From positions 3,162,001-3,226,000 of the forward strand of contig CBDIDV010000002.1 of the NCBI GenBank assembly GCA_965277875.1: DNA of 64,000 nt, in the 5' to 3' direction. Position numbers and translations under genes: made by a program. This document shows, piece after piece, positions 18,257 through 27,258 of this stretch (within the stretch, counting starts at the first letter, position 1; every line of letters begins with the position of its first letter). The DNA is from CAWFQB01 sp965277875 (GTDB taxonomy: Bacteria > Armatimonadota > Chthonomonadetes > Chthonomonadales > Chthonomonadaceae). The notes beneath the pieces are model-generated. The model did no database searches, had not been told where the DNA came from, and saw only the letters and a program-made list of their open reading frames with translations.

Positions 18257-19486
18257 ATGGGCAGGCTGTTGTTTGCGGATATGAACGCGTTTTTTGCCTC
18301 GGTGGAGCAGCAGGAGCGGCCTCAGCTGCGGGGAAAACCTCTGATCGTGGTTCCCCTGCTTGCGGATACGACCAGCGCCATCGCGGCCTCGTATGAGGCC
18401 AAAGCGCTGGGCATCAAAACGGGTACGGGCGTCAAGACCGCCCGCAAAGCGTGTCCCGACATTCAGATCGTCGAGGCCCGCCCCCACTTGTATCTGCAAT
18501 ATCATGCCGGCATAATGGAGGTTCTGGACAAACACTTTGTTGATGTCAAGCCGCTGTCCGTGGACGAGATGGCCTGCAAGGTGAACCGCCTGCACACGAC
18601 GACCGCAGATGAGCGCAGGCTGGCCGAGCGCGTCCGGCACGACATACAGGTGAAATTAGGCGAGTGGATGCGGTGCAGCATCGGCATCGCGCCCAATGTG
18701 TTTCTGGCAAAGGTGGCGAGCGACCGGCAGAAGCCTGACGGCCTGACCATCTACACGCCGTCCGATCTGCCTGACGCCCTGTTCGGTCTGGATTTACTGG
18801 ATCTGCCCGGCATCGGAGGGCGAATGCTGGAACGGCTGGAACGCCATGACATACGCACCGTGCGCGACCTGTGCGATGCGGACATGACTAAGCTGCGCCG
18901 CGCGTGGGGGAGCATCGTGGGAGCCAGGTGGTACTGGATGCTGCGGGGCAGTCAGGAGGCCGATTACGGCCTGCACATCGGGCGCGAAAAGCGCAAGTCG
19001 GTCGGCCATTCGCACGTTTTGCCGCATGAGTTTCGGCACAGAGAGGGGGCGCAGCAGATACTGGTGCGCCTGTTCTCCAAAGCCCTGCAGCGCCTGCGTC
19101 AGTACGGCCAGGTGGCGAGCGCCTTAGAGATCCGCGTGGACTACCGTCACCAAAAGGATTGGGACGAGTATAGCTGGCGCAGACGCAGCGCGAAGCACAT
19201 CCACGCCAACGCGGATATGGTCTGGATCAAGACCCTGCGGCCCTTGCTGGACACTTTGCCGTACACCCGCTTCAACTATCAGCCCCTGCGCGTCAGCATC
19301 ACGTTCAGCGGTCTATTGCGCGAGCAGGATCAAAACCTGAGCCTGTTCGACGATGTCGCAAAAAAAACCATGCTGGCCCGCGCCGTGGACGGCATCAACG
19401 CGAAAGGCGGCGCGCTCGACATCGCCTCGGTCTTCTGGCTGCGCGATCAGGCTCCAAAGCGCATTCCGTTCGGCCCGGTGCAGTAA
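18257..19486 (+). CDS. Y-family DNA polymerase (DinB/UmuC-like)
   Basis: 409 residues from ATG 18257 with GGGAGG nine bases upstream. Palm motifs are present: LLFADMNAFFASVEQQ (first catalytic Asp, steric aromatic residues), AIAASYEAKALGIKTG, and VDEMACKV in place of the usual SxDE (metal ligands). CSIGIAPNVFLAKVASDRQKPDG is the conserved thumb/palm segment, and LDLPGIGGRMLERLERHDI is the HhH motif. The little-finger domain follows. It copies past damaged bases. Length and motifs are closer to the large UmuC-like clade than to classical DinB. There is no LexA box or imuA/dnaE2 partner beside it. The C-terminus lacks an obvious sliding-clamp binding tail, although QDQNLSLFD near residue 355 could serve as one. 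Confidence 0.9.
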   Translation: MGRLLFADMNAFFASVEQQERPQLRGKPLIVVPLLADTTSAIAASYEAKALGIKTGTGVKTARKACPDIQIVEARPHLYLQYHAGIMEVLDKHFVDVKPLSVDEMACKVNRLHTTTADERRLAERVRHDIQVKLGEWMRCSIGIAPNVFLAKVASDRQKPDGLTIYTPSDLPDALFGLDLLDLPGIGGRMLERLERHDIRTVRDLCDADMTKLRRAWGSIVGARWYWMLRGSQEADYGLHIGREKRKSVGHSHVLPHEFRHREGAQQILVRLFSKALQRLRQYGQVASALEIRVDYRHQKDWDEYSWRRRSAKHIHANADMVWIKTLRPLLDTLPYTRFNYQPLRVSITFSGLLREQDQNLSLFDDVAKKTMLARAVDGINAKGGALDIASVFWLRDQAPKRIPFGPVQ

Positions 19487-19627
19487 ACCTGCCTCGGAGT
19501 TGCTTTGCCCCTCTTGCCGGTGTGTCAAATATAAACAACCATGATTTGACCGCCGAACAAGGGAACTTTTGTACGACGCCCTATTATTGTCATCGGATGT
19601 AAACAGGGGAACAATCGCAAAGAATGG

Positions 19628-22600
19628 TCAGGCGGCGCGGGCATCAAGGCCGGCCAGCAGCTCTGCCTGCTCTTCTTCCAGCATCTTCAAAAACACGGCC
19701 ACGGCGCGGGGGTCGAAGTGCGTGCCGGCCTGCTCGCGCAGATAGTCGCGCACCTGCTTGGCGGGCCACGCCGGACGGTAGGGCCGGTCCGAACACAGGG
19801 CGTCATAGACGTCTATCACGGCGAACAGGCGGGCCATCAGGGGGATGTCCTCGCCCTTCAAGCCGCAGGGATAGCCCGTGCCGTCCCATTTCTCATGGTG
19901 AGCGTGGGGGATGTCAATGGCGGGGCCGAGGAATTTGATGGGGGCGAGCATCTCGTAGGCCACGGTAGTATGCTGCCGCATCACGTTCCATTCCTCCTCG
20001 GTCAGCTTGCCGGGCTTGTGCAGGATGCGATCCGGCACGGCCATTTTGCCGATGTCGTGCAGCCACGCTCCCCAACGCGCCAGAGTCACCTCTTCCTCGC
20101 TCATGCCCAGATGCCGCGCCAGGCGCACCATCATTTCCGTGACCCGCTCGCTGTGGCCCTCGGTCTCCTTATCGCGCATATCCAGAATGCGCGACCAACT
20201 GGCAATCGTGGCGTCATAGGATTGGAGCAGCATATCGGACATTTGCTCGGAAGCGGACGGCCCTCCCTCTTCCTGCCCCGCCACGACCGACTGCACCAGG
20301 CCGTTGAACGACTCCAGGGTGCGGGCGTCCACGGTCTCGTTTTCCAGCGCGTCCATAATGTGCGTGACGCAGTTGCGGCCCCGGTATTTGGAACGATACA
20401 GGGCTTTGTCGGCCGCGGCGGTCAGGGCCGCGGCGTTGGGAGTTAGCAGGGTCAGCGTGGCGATACCGAGACTGGCCGTGACAGGCTGGTTGGCAAAGGC
20501 GGCGGATGCTATGGCCTGCCTCAGCCGCTGGGCCAGCAGACGCGCTTCCTCCCCGTTCGTCGCGGGCAGGATCAAGGCAAACTCCTCGCCCCCGTAGCGC
20601 GCGACAAGGTCGGAACTGCGCGCGCCCTGCTGTAGAATCTGGCTCACGCGACGGAGTACCTCGTCGCCTGCGGGGTGCCCATACGTGTCGTTGTACTGCT
20701 TGAACTTGTCCACGTCCAGCATGACAACGGAAAGCGCGGCATGGTGGCGCGTGGCCCGCGCATACTCTTCTTTGAGCCGGTCCTGAAACGCCCTGTGATT
20801 TTTCAGGCCGGTCAGCCCGTCCGTGGTCGCGAGCGCCTCCAACTGCGCGTTGGCATGGGCCAGTCGGGCATTCGCGGCCTCCATTTTTTGCGCGTCGCGC
20901 TTGCGCTCCGTAATGTCCATCAGCGTACCGACAAGACGCGTGACACGTCCCTGCGCGTCGAAAACGGGCCGGCCCAGCGCGTGATGCCAGCGGCAGGCCG
21001 TATCGTATGCGCCGTCCGCGCCCAACAGCCGCATATCCAGTTCATAACCCACGCCTTCTCTGACTGCGCGCCCGATCAGCGCGTCCAGCACGACCGCGTC
21101 TTCGGGGTGATACAAAGCCATTGTAGCCGCGTATCCGGGCGCTTTCTCCGAGGGGGGGAGGTCGAACAGGCGAAACATCTCTTTTGAATACAAGATCTTC
21201 CTCGTGGCAGGGTCGTACTCCCAGCTTCCCAGCCGCGCGATGCGCTGCGCTTCTGCCAAGCGGGCCTCGCTTTCGCGCACGGCCTCTTCGGCGGCCTTGC
21301 GCTCGGTCAGGTCGTGCCACACGACCAGAAGCTGCGGCCTGCCCAGCACGACAACGGGCGTGATCGTGACTTCTACGGGAAACGGGCTGCCGTCCATTTT
21401 TTTGTGCAGCCACTCGAAACGGTGACAGCCCTTTTCCCTGGCGACCGACGACATCTCGTACTGCTTTTCTTCCGAACGCCTGCCGTCGGGCTGGAACTCC
21501 GGGGAAAGGTCGGCGGCCTGCAGCGAAAGCGCCTGGGCTTTATCGTGGCAGCCGAGCATGGTTATCGTGGCATTGTTGCAGTCCACCATGCCGTTCGTAT
21601 CGAAAAGCAGGTGGGCATTGGAGGACTGTTCAAACAAAATGCGAAACCGCGCCTCGCTTTGCAGTGTCGCCTGTTCGCGCCGATGCCGCTCCAGGGCCAT
21701 GCCCGCAAGGTGCGTGGCGCGGCGGACACATGCAAATTCCTCGCTCGTAGGGGTATGCGGGGCGTGATGATACACGGCGAAGGTTCCCAATACCGTGCCA
21801 TCCTCGCCCAAAATGGGCGTGGACCAGCACGCCCTGAGATCATGCGACAGGGCCAGCGGGGCATACGCCGCCCATAGCGGATCGGTCGCGATGTCGGTCA
21901 CGATCACTGTTTCTTTCCGGTGCGCCGCCGTGCCGCACGAGCCGACATCGGGGCCGATCTGGACGCCGTCAATGGCAGCCGAATAAGCGGCGGGCAGGCC
22001 GGGGGCCGCGCCATGCCGCAGAGTCGCGCCTTCCAGACGCAAAATGGAACAAAGCGCGTCGGGCAGTTGTTCCTCGATCAGACGGGCGAGGGCCGTCAGG
22101 ATACCGCCAAGCGACTCGCCCTGCGCCATCATCTCCAGAACACGGTTTTGCGCCTCCGCGGTCCGCCGCCCGACGCGCTCCCGTTCCATCAGCAGCCGGT
22201 GCGGCGTGACGTCCAGGGTCGTGCCGACAAGATGCGCGGGCAGCCCGGCAGCATCATAAACCGCGCTGCCTTTGGAACGCATCCAGCACACCTGTCCATC
22301 GGGCCATACAACGCGATAATCATGCTCGCAGGGCTGCCGGGTCTCAACGGTACGGCGTACCGCCTCCCAGACGCCCGCGCGATCTTCGGCATGGATGATC
22401 CGCTCAAAATCTTGAAACGAGACATCCCCCTCATCGGGAGGGAGACCAAACAAGACGCTTATCTCTTTCGACCAGCGCACTCGCTGCCCCGACAACTCGA
22501 TCTCCCAGATGCCCATACTGCCCGCGCGCAAGGCAAATTGCAGCCGCTCGTTACTCTCCTCCAGCGCCTTCGCATTGCTGCTCGCCACGACATTCCAGGC

Positions 22601-22714
22601 GATAGGGGGTGTACTGCCTGCCTGTCCGCTTGGCGGTTCGTCTTCCGCCCCCACATGGTCAGGCGGCAGGTACATAAACGGTATTTTAGCAGTGGAAGCG
22701 ATAGATTGGCTCAT
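19628..22714 (-). CDS. PAS/GAF/GGDEF/HD-GYP c-di-GMP signalling protein
   Basis: 1,028 residues from ATG 22714 (GCGAGGAACC upstream). From the N-terminus: a PAS domain (~45-160), a GAF domain (~180-340), two further PAS/PAC domains (~350-600), a GGDEF domain (~620-780, active-site GGEEF near residue 707, preceded by DVDKFKQYNDTYGHPAGD) and an HD-GYP domain (~830-1020, HDIGKMAVPDRIL near 885 and HHEKWDGTGYP near 938). It therefore has motifs for both making and breaking cyclic-di-GMP. No membrane segment is visible, so sensing is probably cytosolic. Single-gene transcript. Confidence 0.93.
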   Translation of the reverse strand: MSQSIASTAKIPFMYLPPDHVGAEDEPPSGQAGSTPPIAWNVVASSNAKALEESNERLQFALRAGSMGIWEIELSGQRVRWSKEISVLFGLPPDEGDVSFQDFERIIHAEDRAGVWEAVRRTVETRQPCEHDYRVVWPDGQVCWMRSKGSAVYDAAGLPAHLVGTTLDVTPHRLLMERERVGRRTAEAQNRVLEMMAQGESLGGILTALARLIEEQLPDALCSILRLEGATLRHGAAPGLPAAYSAAIDGVQIGPDVGSCGTAAHRKETVIVTDIATDPLWAAYAPLALSHDLRACWSTPILGEDGTVLGTFAVYHHAPHTPTSEEFACVRRATHLAGMALERHRREQATLQSEARFRILFEQSSNAHLLFDTNGMVDCNNATITMLGCHDKAQALSLQAADLSPEFQPDGRRSEEKQYEMSSVAREKGCHRFEWLHKKMDGSPFPVEVTITPVVVLGRPQLLVVWHDLTERKAAEEAVRESEARLAEAQRIARLGSWEYDPATRKILYSKEMFRLFDLPPSEKAPGYAATMALYHPEDAVVLDALIGRAVREGVGYELDMRLLGADGAYDTACRWHHALGRPVFDAQGRVTRLVGTLMDITERKRDAQKMEAANARLAHANAQLEALATTDGLTGLKNHRAFQDRLKEEYARATRHHAALSVVMLDVDKFKQYNDTYGHPAGDEVLRRVSQILQQGARSSDLVARYGGEEFALILPATNGEEARLLAQRLRQAIASAAFANQPVTASLGIATLTLLTPNAAALTAAADKALYRSKYRGRNCVTHIMDALENETVDARTLESFNGLVQSVVAGQEEGGPSASEQMSDMLLQSYDATIASWSRILDMRDKETEGHSERVTEMMVRLARHLGMSEEEVTLARWGAWLHDIGKMAVPDRILHKPGKLTEEEWNVMRQHTTVAYEMLAPIKFLGPAIDIPHAHHEKWDGTGYPCGLKGEDIPLMARLFAVIDVYDALCSDRPYRPAWPAKQVRDYLREQAGTHFDPRAVAVFLKMLEEEQAELLAGLDARAA

Positions 22715-22979
22715 GGTTCCTCGCGATGATGGCAAGCGGCGGCAGGCGGAAACTACCCCGGCTGCCTTCCTTCGCGAGAAAGCGCCACAGTGTACAGGAG
22801 ATTATCGGCATAAAGGGTTATTTCAGCAGACACCATCGTCCTTTTAGAAAGGTTCCTCTGCTGAAATGTTCCCGTAGAGCGCACATAAATAAAAATAACC
22901 GCGCCGTGATTTTGTGTCACGGCGCGCTCATCATTTCTGTGCTGTTTTCGACTTGTCCGGCTTGAGGACTTGTGCCGCG

Positions 22980-24623
22980 TTATTCGGCTCCGGCGGGGGC
23001 ATGAGCGCGGGGCGGGGGCGGCGTCCAGGTCGGATCGTCATTGGCGAGCAGGTGCAGGCCCAAAAACTCGCCCAATTTGTCGTTGTCGTGCCGGTCTACC
23101 CACTGCCCGAAGCTCTCCGCAGGCGACTGGTCGGCCTTGTATTTACGCAGCAGGTTTTCCAGCGCGTACTTCACCTTGTCGGCAGGCACTTTGCGCGAGA
23201 TGGGCCGCGCGAACTTGGCGTCGTGTCCCAATCGCCCGCCCAGGCACACGTCATACGCCTCGACCTGCGTGCCGTCGTTCAGCCGCGCGAGACACCCCTG
23301 CAAGCCGATGTCGCCGATGTGGTGCTGGCCGCACGAGTTGGGGCAGCCATTGAGATGAATGCGGATGGCCTCATCGTAGGGCATCACGCTTTCCAGGTGC
23401 GTGACGATGTCGCGCAGGCGGGCTTTGGTCTCGGTAATCGCCAGATTGCAAAACTCGTTGCCCGTGCAGGATACCGCGCCCCGGTGGAACTCCGACACGT
23501 CCCAATGAAAGCCCGCCGCCTTCAGCTCGCGTTTGGCGTCTTCCAGATGCTCCGTGGCGATGTTGGGAAACAGATAGTTCTGCTGATTGGTGGTACGCAG
23601 GACGCTCTCGCCGTAGCGGTCGGCGACATCGGCGGCCACTTCCATCTGGTCGGCGGTCAGGCGACCCGTGATGACCGATACGCCGATCCAGTGCTTCCCC
23701 GTATGCTTTTGCGCGTGGATGCCCAGGTGATCCTGCTGCACCGTGCCGACCGGGTCGGACAGAATAAACGCGGGTTCGGGTGTCCATCCTAATTTTTCAA
23801 TCAGGACTTCGCGGAATTTGGCTGCGCCCCAGTCGGCCACGAGGAATTTGAGGCGCGTGTGGTTGCGCTTCTGCCGATAGCCGTGATCGCGGAAAATCTC
23901 CGTGACGCCCCGGCACACGTCCAGTATCTGTTCGGGCGTGATCCACATATCCAGCTTCTGCGCCAGATACGGCTGCGTACTCAGCCCGCCGCCTACGCGC
24001 ACATGGAAGCCGATCTCCTCTTTGCCATTGCGAACCTGTCTGGCGGCCTGTATGCCCAGATCGTTGATTTCCGGCTGATTACAGTGGATAGGACAGCCCG
24101 AAATAGACATTTTGTACTTGCGCGGCAGGTCGGAAAAATCTTTGTTGTTCTGGAAGAAGGCAGTCACCTGTTCGACTATCCGGCGCGTGTCGTAGATCTC
24201 GTTGGGGTCTACGCCCGCGACCGGGCAGCCGCACACGTTGCGCGTGATGTCGCCGCACGCGCCCGACGTACTCAGACCATGCGCTTCCAGATGCGCGACC
24301 GCAAGTGGCAGGGTTTCAATCGTCAGCCAGTGAAACTGAAAGTTCTGGCGCGTGGTGATGTCGGCGATGCCCTGTCCCCACTCGCGGGCGACATGGGCCA
24401 CGGCGCGCATCTGCTCCGCTGTCATGTCGCCGCTGGGGATTTTGACGCGCATCATAAAGTGGCCCTGATTGGGCTGCTGCTGATAGATGCCGTACCAGCG
24501 CATTCGGGGGAAATCGTCGGGTTCGATGCTGGCAAAGCCGGTCTGCGCGTACCGCAGAATGTCGGGCCACACATCCAGGCCGTCTTTGGCCTTCTTGATC
24601 GCTTCAATATCGGCTTTCGCCAT
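22980..24623 (-). CDS. nirA: Ferredoxin-type nitrite/sulfite reductase
   Basis: 547 residues from ATG 24623, with AAGGAG upstream. Two copies of the ferredoxin-like half-domain and siroheme domain are seen (DITTRQNFQFHW and LRTTNQQNYLFPN). The four 4Fe-4S/siroheme cysteines lie in SCTGNEFC (about residues 383-389) and NGCPNSCG (about 424-428). The family reduces nitrite to ammonia or sulfite to sulfide by six-electron transfer from ferredoxin. The overall match is to assimilatory ferredoxin-nitrite reductase NirA, although NirA and SirA cannot be separated with certainty here. No nitrate reductase or cys gene is next to it. A pair of direct repeats upstream may bind a regulator. Confidence 0.88.
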   Translation of the reverse strand: MAKADIEAIKKAKDGLDVWPDILRYAQTGFASIEPDDFPRMRWYGIYQQQPNQGHFMMRVKIPSGDMTAEQMRAVAHVAREWGQGIADITTRQNFQFHWLTIETLPLAVAHLEAHGLSTSGACGDITRNVCGCPVAGVDPNEIYDTRRIVEQVTAFFQNNKDFSDLPRKYKMSISGCPIHCNQPEINDLGIQAARQVRNGKEEIGFHVRVGGGLSTQPYLAQKLDMWITPEQILDVCRGVTEIFRDHGYRQKRNHTRLKFLVADWGAAKFREVLIEKLGWTPEPAFILSDPVGTVQQDHLGIHAQKHTGKHWIGVSVITGRLTADQMEVAADVADRYGESVLRTTNQQNYLFPNIATEHLEDAKRELKAAGFHWDVSEFHRGAVSCTGNEFCNLAITETKARLRDIVTHLESVMPYDEAIRIHLNGCPNSCGQHHIGDIGLQGCLARLNDGTQVEAYDVCLGGRLGHDAKFARPISRKVPADKVKYALENLLRKYKADQSPAESFGQWVDRHDNDKLGEFLGLHLLANDDPTWTPPPPRAHAPAGAE

Positions 24624-25020
24624 CGCAAAACTCCTTGCGCGTTCGAGCAAATCGCGTACAAACGCAGAGGCTATCTGAAAAGGAAATGTCCCTTCTCGCC
24701 AACATAAACAATGTTTATCGGTTTAGTCAAATATAATCGGTTAGTAAAGTATACTTGCCTGACGCGGCCTGTGTCAACTCAGAAAGCAGGGCGGGAGAGG
24801 GGCGGACGTGAGCCGCTGCATCGCTGCGCGCTTCTTTTGAATACGATGATGGCAGGCGTCATAGCGGCAGGCAGGGTTTGAAATCGCGACGAAAAAACTT
24901 CTTCCTTTTTGCGCGATTTAAGGGTATACTGCAAGAGCAAATATAAACCAGAAACGAATTGGAGAGTGTACGAACAATAGATCGCAGGGTTGTATTTGCA
25001 TACGGGGGCGTGGTTGGTAA
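24624..25020. other. Intergenic region between nirA-like gene and tRNA-Pro
   Basis: Contains the nirA upstream region with direct repeats (24717-24745) and the tRNA-Pro promoter region. No other gene is supported. Confidence 0.5.
24717..24745. promoter_or_regulatory. Direct-repeat operator candidate upstream of nirA
   Basis: ATCGGTTTAGT at 24717-24727 and ATCGGTTAGT at 24736-24745 on the plus strand, 19 bp apart start to start (nearly two helix turns). On the minus strand they read ACTAAACCGAT and ACTAACCGAT and overlap TTGACT and TATATT boxes upstream of nirA. This looks like a regulator-binding pair. Confidence 0.45.
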
Positions 25021-25094
25021 CGGGGTGTGGCTCAGCTTGGTAGAGCGTCGCGCTGGGGGTGCGAAGGTCGTAGGTTCAAATCCTGTCACCCCGA
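25021..25094 (+). tRNA. tRNA-Pro (anticodon GGG)
   Basis: Full cloverleaf: acceptor CGGGGTG paired with CACCCCG (25087-25093), D stem GCTC/GAGC, anticodon stem TCGCG/TGCGA with loop CTGGGGG (anticodon GGG), T arm with GGTTCAAATCC, discriminator A. CCA is not encoded. Confidence 0.95.
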
Positions 25095-25113
25095 TCTGAA
25101 ATAGGAAAAACAC

Positions 25114-25168
25114 ATACAGCCTCTTGCGGATGAAGATCGTAGTGATCTATGCCCGCAGGAGGCTGTAT
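25114..25168 (+). terminator. Hairpin downstream of tRNA-Pro
   Basis: A 15-16-bp near-perfect inverted repeat (TACAGCCTCTTGCGG at 25115-25129 and its partner at 25153-25167) with an internal GATC/GATC pair, ending in a weak T-rich tail (ACGTTTCT). Probably the tRNA transcript terminator or a 3' hairpin for the convergent lysin gene. Confidence 0.5.
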
Positions 25169-25231
25169 ACGTTTCTACGGGGTTTGTAGACGACCGACGA
25201 CAGTTCGGTCAATATCTTGCCCGCCCTCCGC

Positions 25232-25921
25232 TCACAGGCTGTTCTCGTCCAGACTGCCCAGAACGGCATGGTTCAGGGGGCGATGCCGAACATAGCAGCC
25301 CTGTGCCGCGCCGTCTGATGATCCGGCGTCGGGAACCGTGTTCCAGCCGATGCACACCAGAACCGGCAGGCCGTCCTCGTTTTTCACCTGTTGGCCTGTG
25401 GGGTCACGCTCCATGCCAACAAACGTTTCAAAGTGACGGTCGAAATTACCCGGTGTGCTGAAATCATAGATCACGCCGTCGCCTGCACGTATCTGCGCGA
25501 TCCACGCCGCTCTGTTTGCCTGTGCCGCCGCCTCGTCCTGTCCTTTCTCATCCTGATCTTTCTTACACGCTCCCGCATACGGACGCCAGCGTTTGCGCCG
25601 GGTGTAGGCCGCAATCGTGTCCGTGCATCCGGTCAGGCACGGGCCGTACCGCTGCTCGTGCAGGACGCGGGCGCGGCGCAGCAGGGCGGCATCTATCGGC
25701 TGTCCGGGAAACACGGCATAACACAGGGCCTTCAGGCGCGGGATGTGGTGTCCGATCTCGCAGTAACTGGCCCCGCACAGGTCGAAAACGGCCTCGTACT
25801 TGTCCAAAACCGGACTGCGGTTGCTGCCCGCCGTCTCGCGGATCGCGCCGCTTGCCGCGAACTCCAGGCCGATCCTGACACTCGCATCCGCAAGCTGCGG
25901 GCGTGTCGGCAGTTGACTCAT
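25232..25921 (-). CDS. CHAP/NlpC-like phage lysin
   Basis: 229 residues, GAGGAGGACGAGG before the ATG. The middle and C-terminal parts resemble cysteine peptidases that cut peptidoglycan: CGASYCEIGHH could contain the catalytic Cys, and GDGVIYDFSTPGNFDRHFETFVGMERD matches the 'GDIVFFDW...DHVGIV' block with the catalytic His (RHF). The position as the last phage gene, after a small membrane protein, fits an endolysin. The family assignment is from pattern only. Confidence 0.55.
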   Translation of the reverse strand: MSQLPTRPQLADASVRIGLEFAASGAIRETAGSNRSPVLDKYEAVFDLCGASYCEIGHHIPRLKALCYAVFPGQPIDAALLRRARVLHEQRYGPCLTGCTDTIAAYTRRKRWRPYAGACKKDQDEKGQDEAAAQANRAAWIAQIRAGDGVIYDFSTPGNFDRHFETFVGMERDPTGQQVKNEDGLPVLVCIGWNTVPDAGSSDGAAQGCYVRHRPLNHAVLGSLDENSL

Positions 25922-25987
25922 CCTCGTCCTCCTCTCTCAGCCTTTTTCTCGATCTCTTTATCGTCCTTTTTCTCAGCCACTCATCCC

Positions 25988-26254
25988 CTACAGCGTCGCT
26001 CCGTTCGTCGGGGCGTTTTGCTCCGGGGCGGGCGCAGACGGCGTACCCTCTGCGGTTTTGTAGGGCTGCTGAATGAACCCCAGCACGATTAGCGCCGCCG
26101 CGCCTACTCCCAGCAGCGTAGCGTGCTGCGCTTTTGCGACATCGCCCGTCGTGGCAAATACCGTGGCGGCGGGTGTCAGTATCGCGCCAACGATGTTCTT
26201 GCCCAATTTGCTAAAGTCGAAGCCATGCAGCGAACCACTTAAATGCTTGAACAT
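25988..26254 (-). CDS. Holin-like small membrane protein
   Basis: 88 residues. Two hydrophobic segments (NIVGAILTPAATVFA and ATLLGVGAAALIVLGFI) and a polar Pro/Ala/Asn-rich C-terminus. The size, topology and place just before the lysin suggest a phage holin. The ribosome-binding site is weak. No family signature is recognised. Confidence 0.5.
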   Translation of the reverse strand: MFKHLSGSLHGFDFSKLGKNIVGAILTPAATVFATTGDVAKAQHATLLGVGAAALIVLGFIQQPYKTAEGTPSAPAPEQNAPTNGATL

Positions 26255-26364
26255 GCGCGTTCACTATGCCTTTCCAATGATGTCCGTCTTCTGGTATCCG
26301 TCTTCCTGACCAACCATGTTTGTCTTCCTATATTCCGTCTTCTCGCCCTCCGTCTTTTGACACT

Positions 26365-26745
26365 CTATCTCTCCTCATACTGCCGCGTCTTCTGTTCCGC
26401 AAGCTGTTTGAGCGTAACTTTGATTTCGCCCAGGTCGGTACGCACTTCGGTGAGCGTGTCGTCGGTTTTGTCCAGGCGGCGGCGCAGGTCGCTGCGATCC
26501 GTGATGCTGATCTGGTTCTGGTACTCGCAGGTGCTGACGCGCGTGTTCAGGCTGGCGTAGCCTATGACGGCGGCGACCAGGAGGGTGATCCAGGCGGGCG
26601 CGCGGTCGAACAGCGCGTTGACATTAAGAGGAGTCGGCTTCTGCGCCGGCTCCTTTTGCATCTGCTCTTTTTGAAACTGCTCTTTTTGAAACTGCATCTG
26701 CGCCCGCACGATCTCGCGGGCCAGGTCTTCGTATTCTCCCGCCAT
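26365..26745 (-). CDS. Phage membrane/coiled-coil protein
   Basis: 126 residues from ATG 26745, with GAAGGAGG upstream; the longer frame to 26841 is unlikely. The N-terminus has QKEQ/MQKE repeats. One membrane helix (APAWITLLVAAVIGYASL) is followed by a heptad-rich coiled coil (RSDLRRRLDKTDDTLTEVRTDLGEIKVTLKQLAEQ). This layout resembles small phage membrane proteins in lysis cassettes (spanin- or holin-accessory-like). Function not established. Confidence 0.6.
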   Translation of the reverse strand: MAGEYEDLAREIVRAQMQFQKEQFQKEQMQKEPAQKPTPLNVNALFDRAPAWITLLVAAVIGYASLNTRVSTCEYQNQISITDRSDLRRRLDKTDDTLTEVRTDLGEIKVTLKQLAEQKTRQYEER

Positions 26746-26773
26746 GAAGCCTCCTTCTTCCCTCCTTCCCTCA

Positions 26774-27160
26774 CTATTGTCTCTGCGCGATAGCGTGGCG
26801 CAGCAGCGTGACGCCCGCGTAACGTTCCATTGGTGTGCCAAGCACCTGCCACTGTGCGCCGTCGTAAGGGCCGATCAGGTCGCCAACGGCAATCGGGCTG
26901 CTCCCGGCGCACACAAAGTCCAGCGTCATGGCCGCGCTGATGTTGATAACGCCCTCGAATTGCAGGCGCGTCAAGGTGGACGGGCTGATCGGCTGTGGCA
27001 AAAACGCGATCTGCCGCGCTAAGGCCGCATTTCCGCCCGCAGGCGTTACGCCAAGCCGCTCGCCTGCCCGTTCGATGCGCGCGGCGGCAATCCGCGCCTG
27101 CCGCGCGCCCTCCTGCGGATCGAGGTTCCCGCTGCGCGTCCAGCCGCTTTCAGTTCGCAT
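26774..27160 (-). CDS. Phage hypothetical protein
   Basis: 128 residues from ATG 27160 (GAGGAGTGT upstream). An N-terminal helical part (GARQARIAAARIERAGERLG) precedes a beta-rich C-terminus (AMTLDFVCAGSSPIAVGDLIGPYDGAQWQVLGTP). It lies inside the phage run between the connector-like fusion and the membrane protein. No known family is recognised; a minor virion or connector role is possible. Confidence 0.6.
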   Translation of the reverse strand: MRTESGWTRSGNLDPQEGARQARIAAARIERAGERLGVTPAGGNAALARQIAFLPQPISPSTLTRLQFEGVINISAAMTLDFVCAGSSPIAVGDLIGPYDGAQWQVLGTPMERYAGVTLLRHAIAQRQ

Positions 27161-27180
27161 ACACTCCTCCTCGCCTTTTA

Positions 27181-27245
27181 TACAAACGCCGCAGGCGTTG
27201 AGCATCAAGCGTCAAGCGTAAAGAATACGCGCTTAACGCCTCACG
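27181..27245. repeat. Inverted 7-bp tandem repeats (AAGCGTC type)
   Basis: Between two phage genes, units such as AAGCGTC and AAGCGTA are tandem and are followed by inverted partners (CGCTTAACGCCTCACGCC). Confidence 0.6.
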
Positions 27246-27258
27246 CCCACCGCTCCTT

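Noticed and set aside
25021..25094. tRNA-Pro as attachment site of the prophage
   Set aside because: The tRNA lies just outside the left end of the phage genes, but I found no duplicate of its 3' end on the right side up to 64,000, and there is no tyrosine integrase. Kept only as a tRNA.
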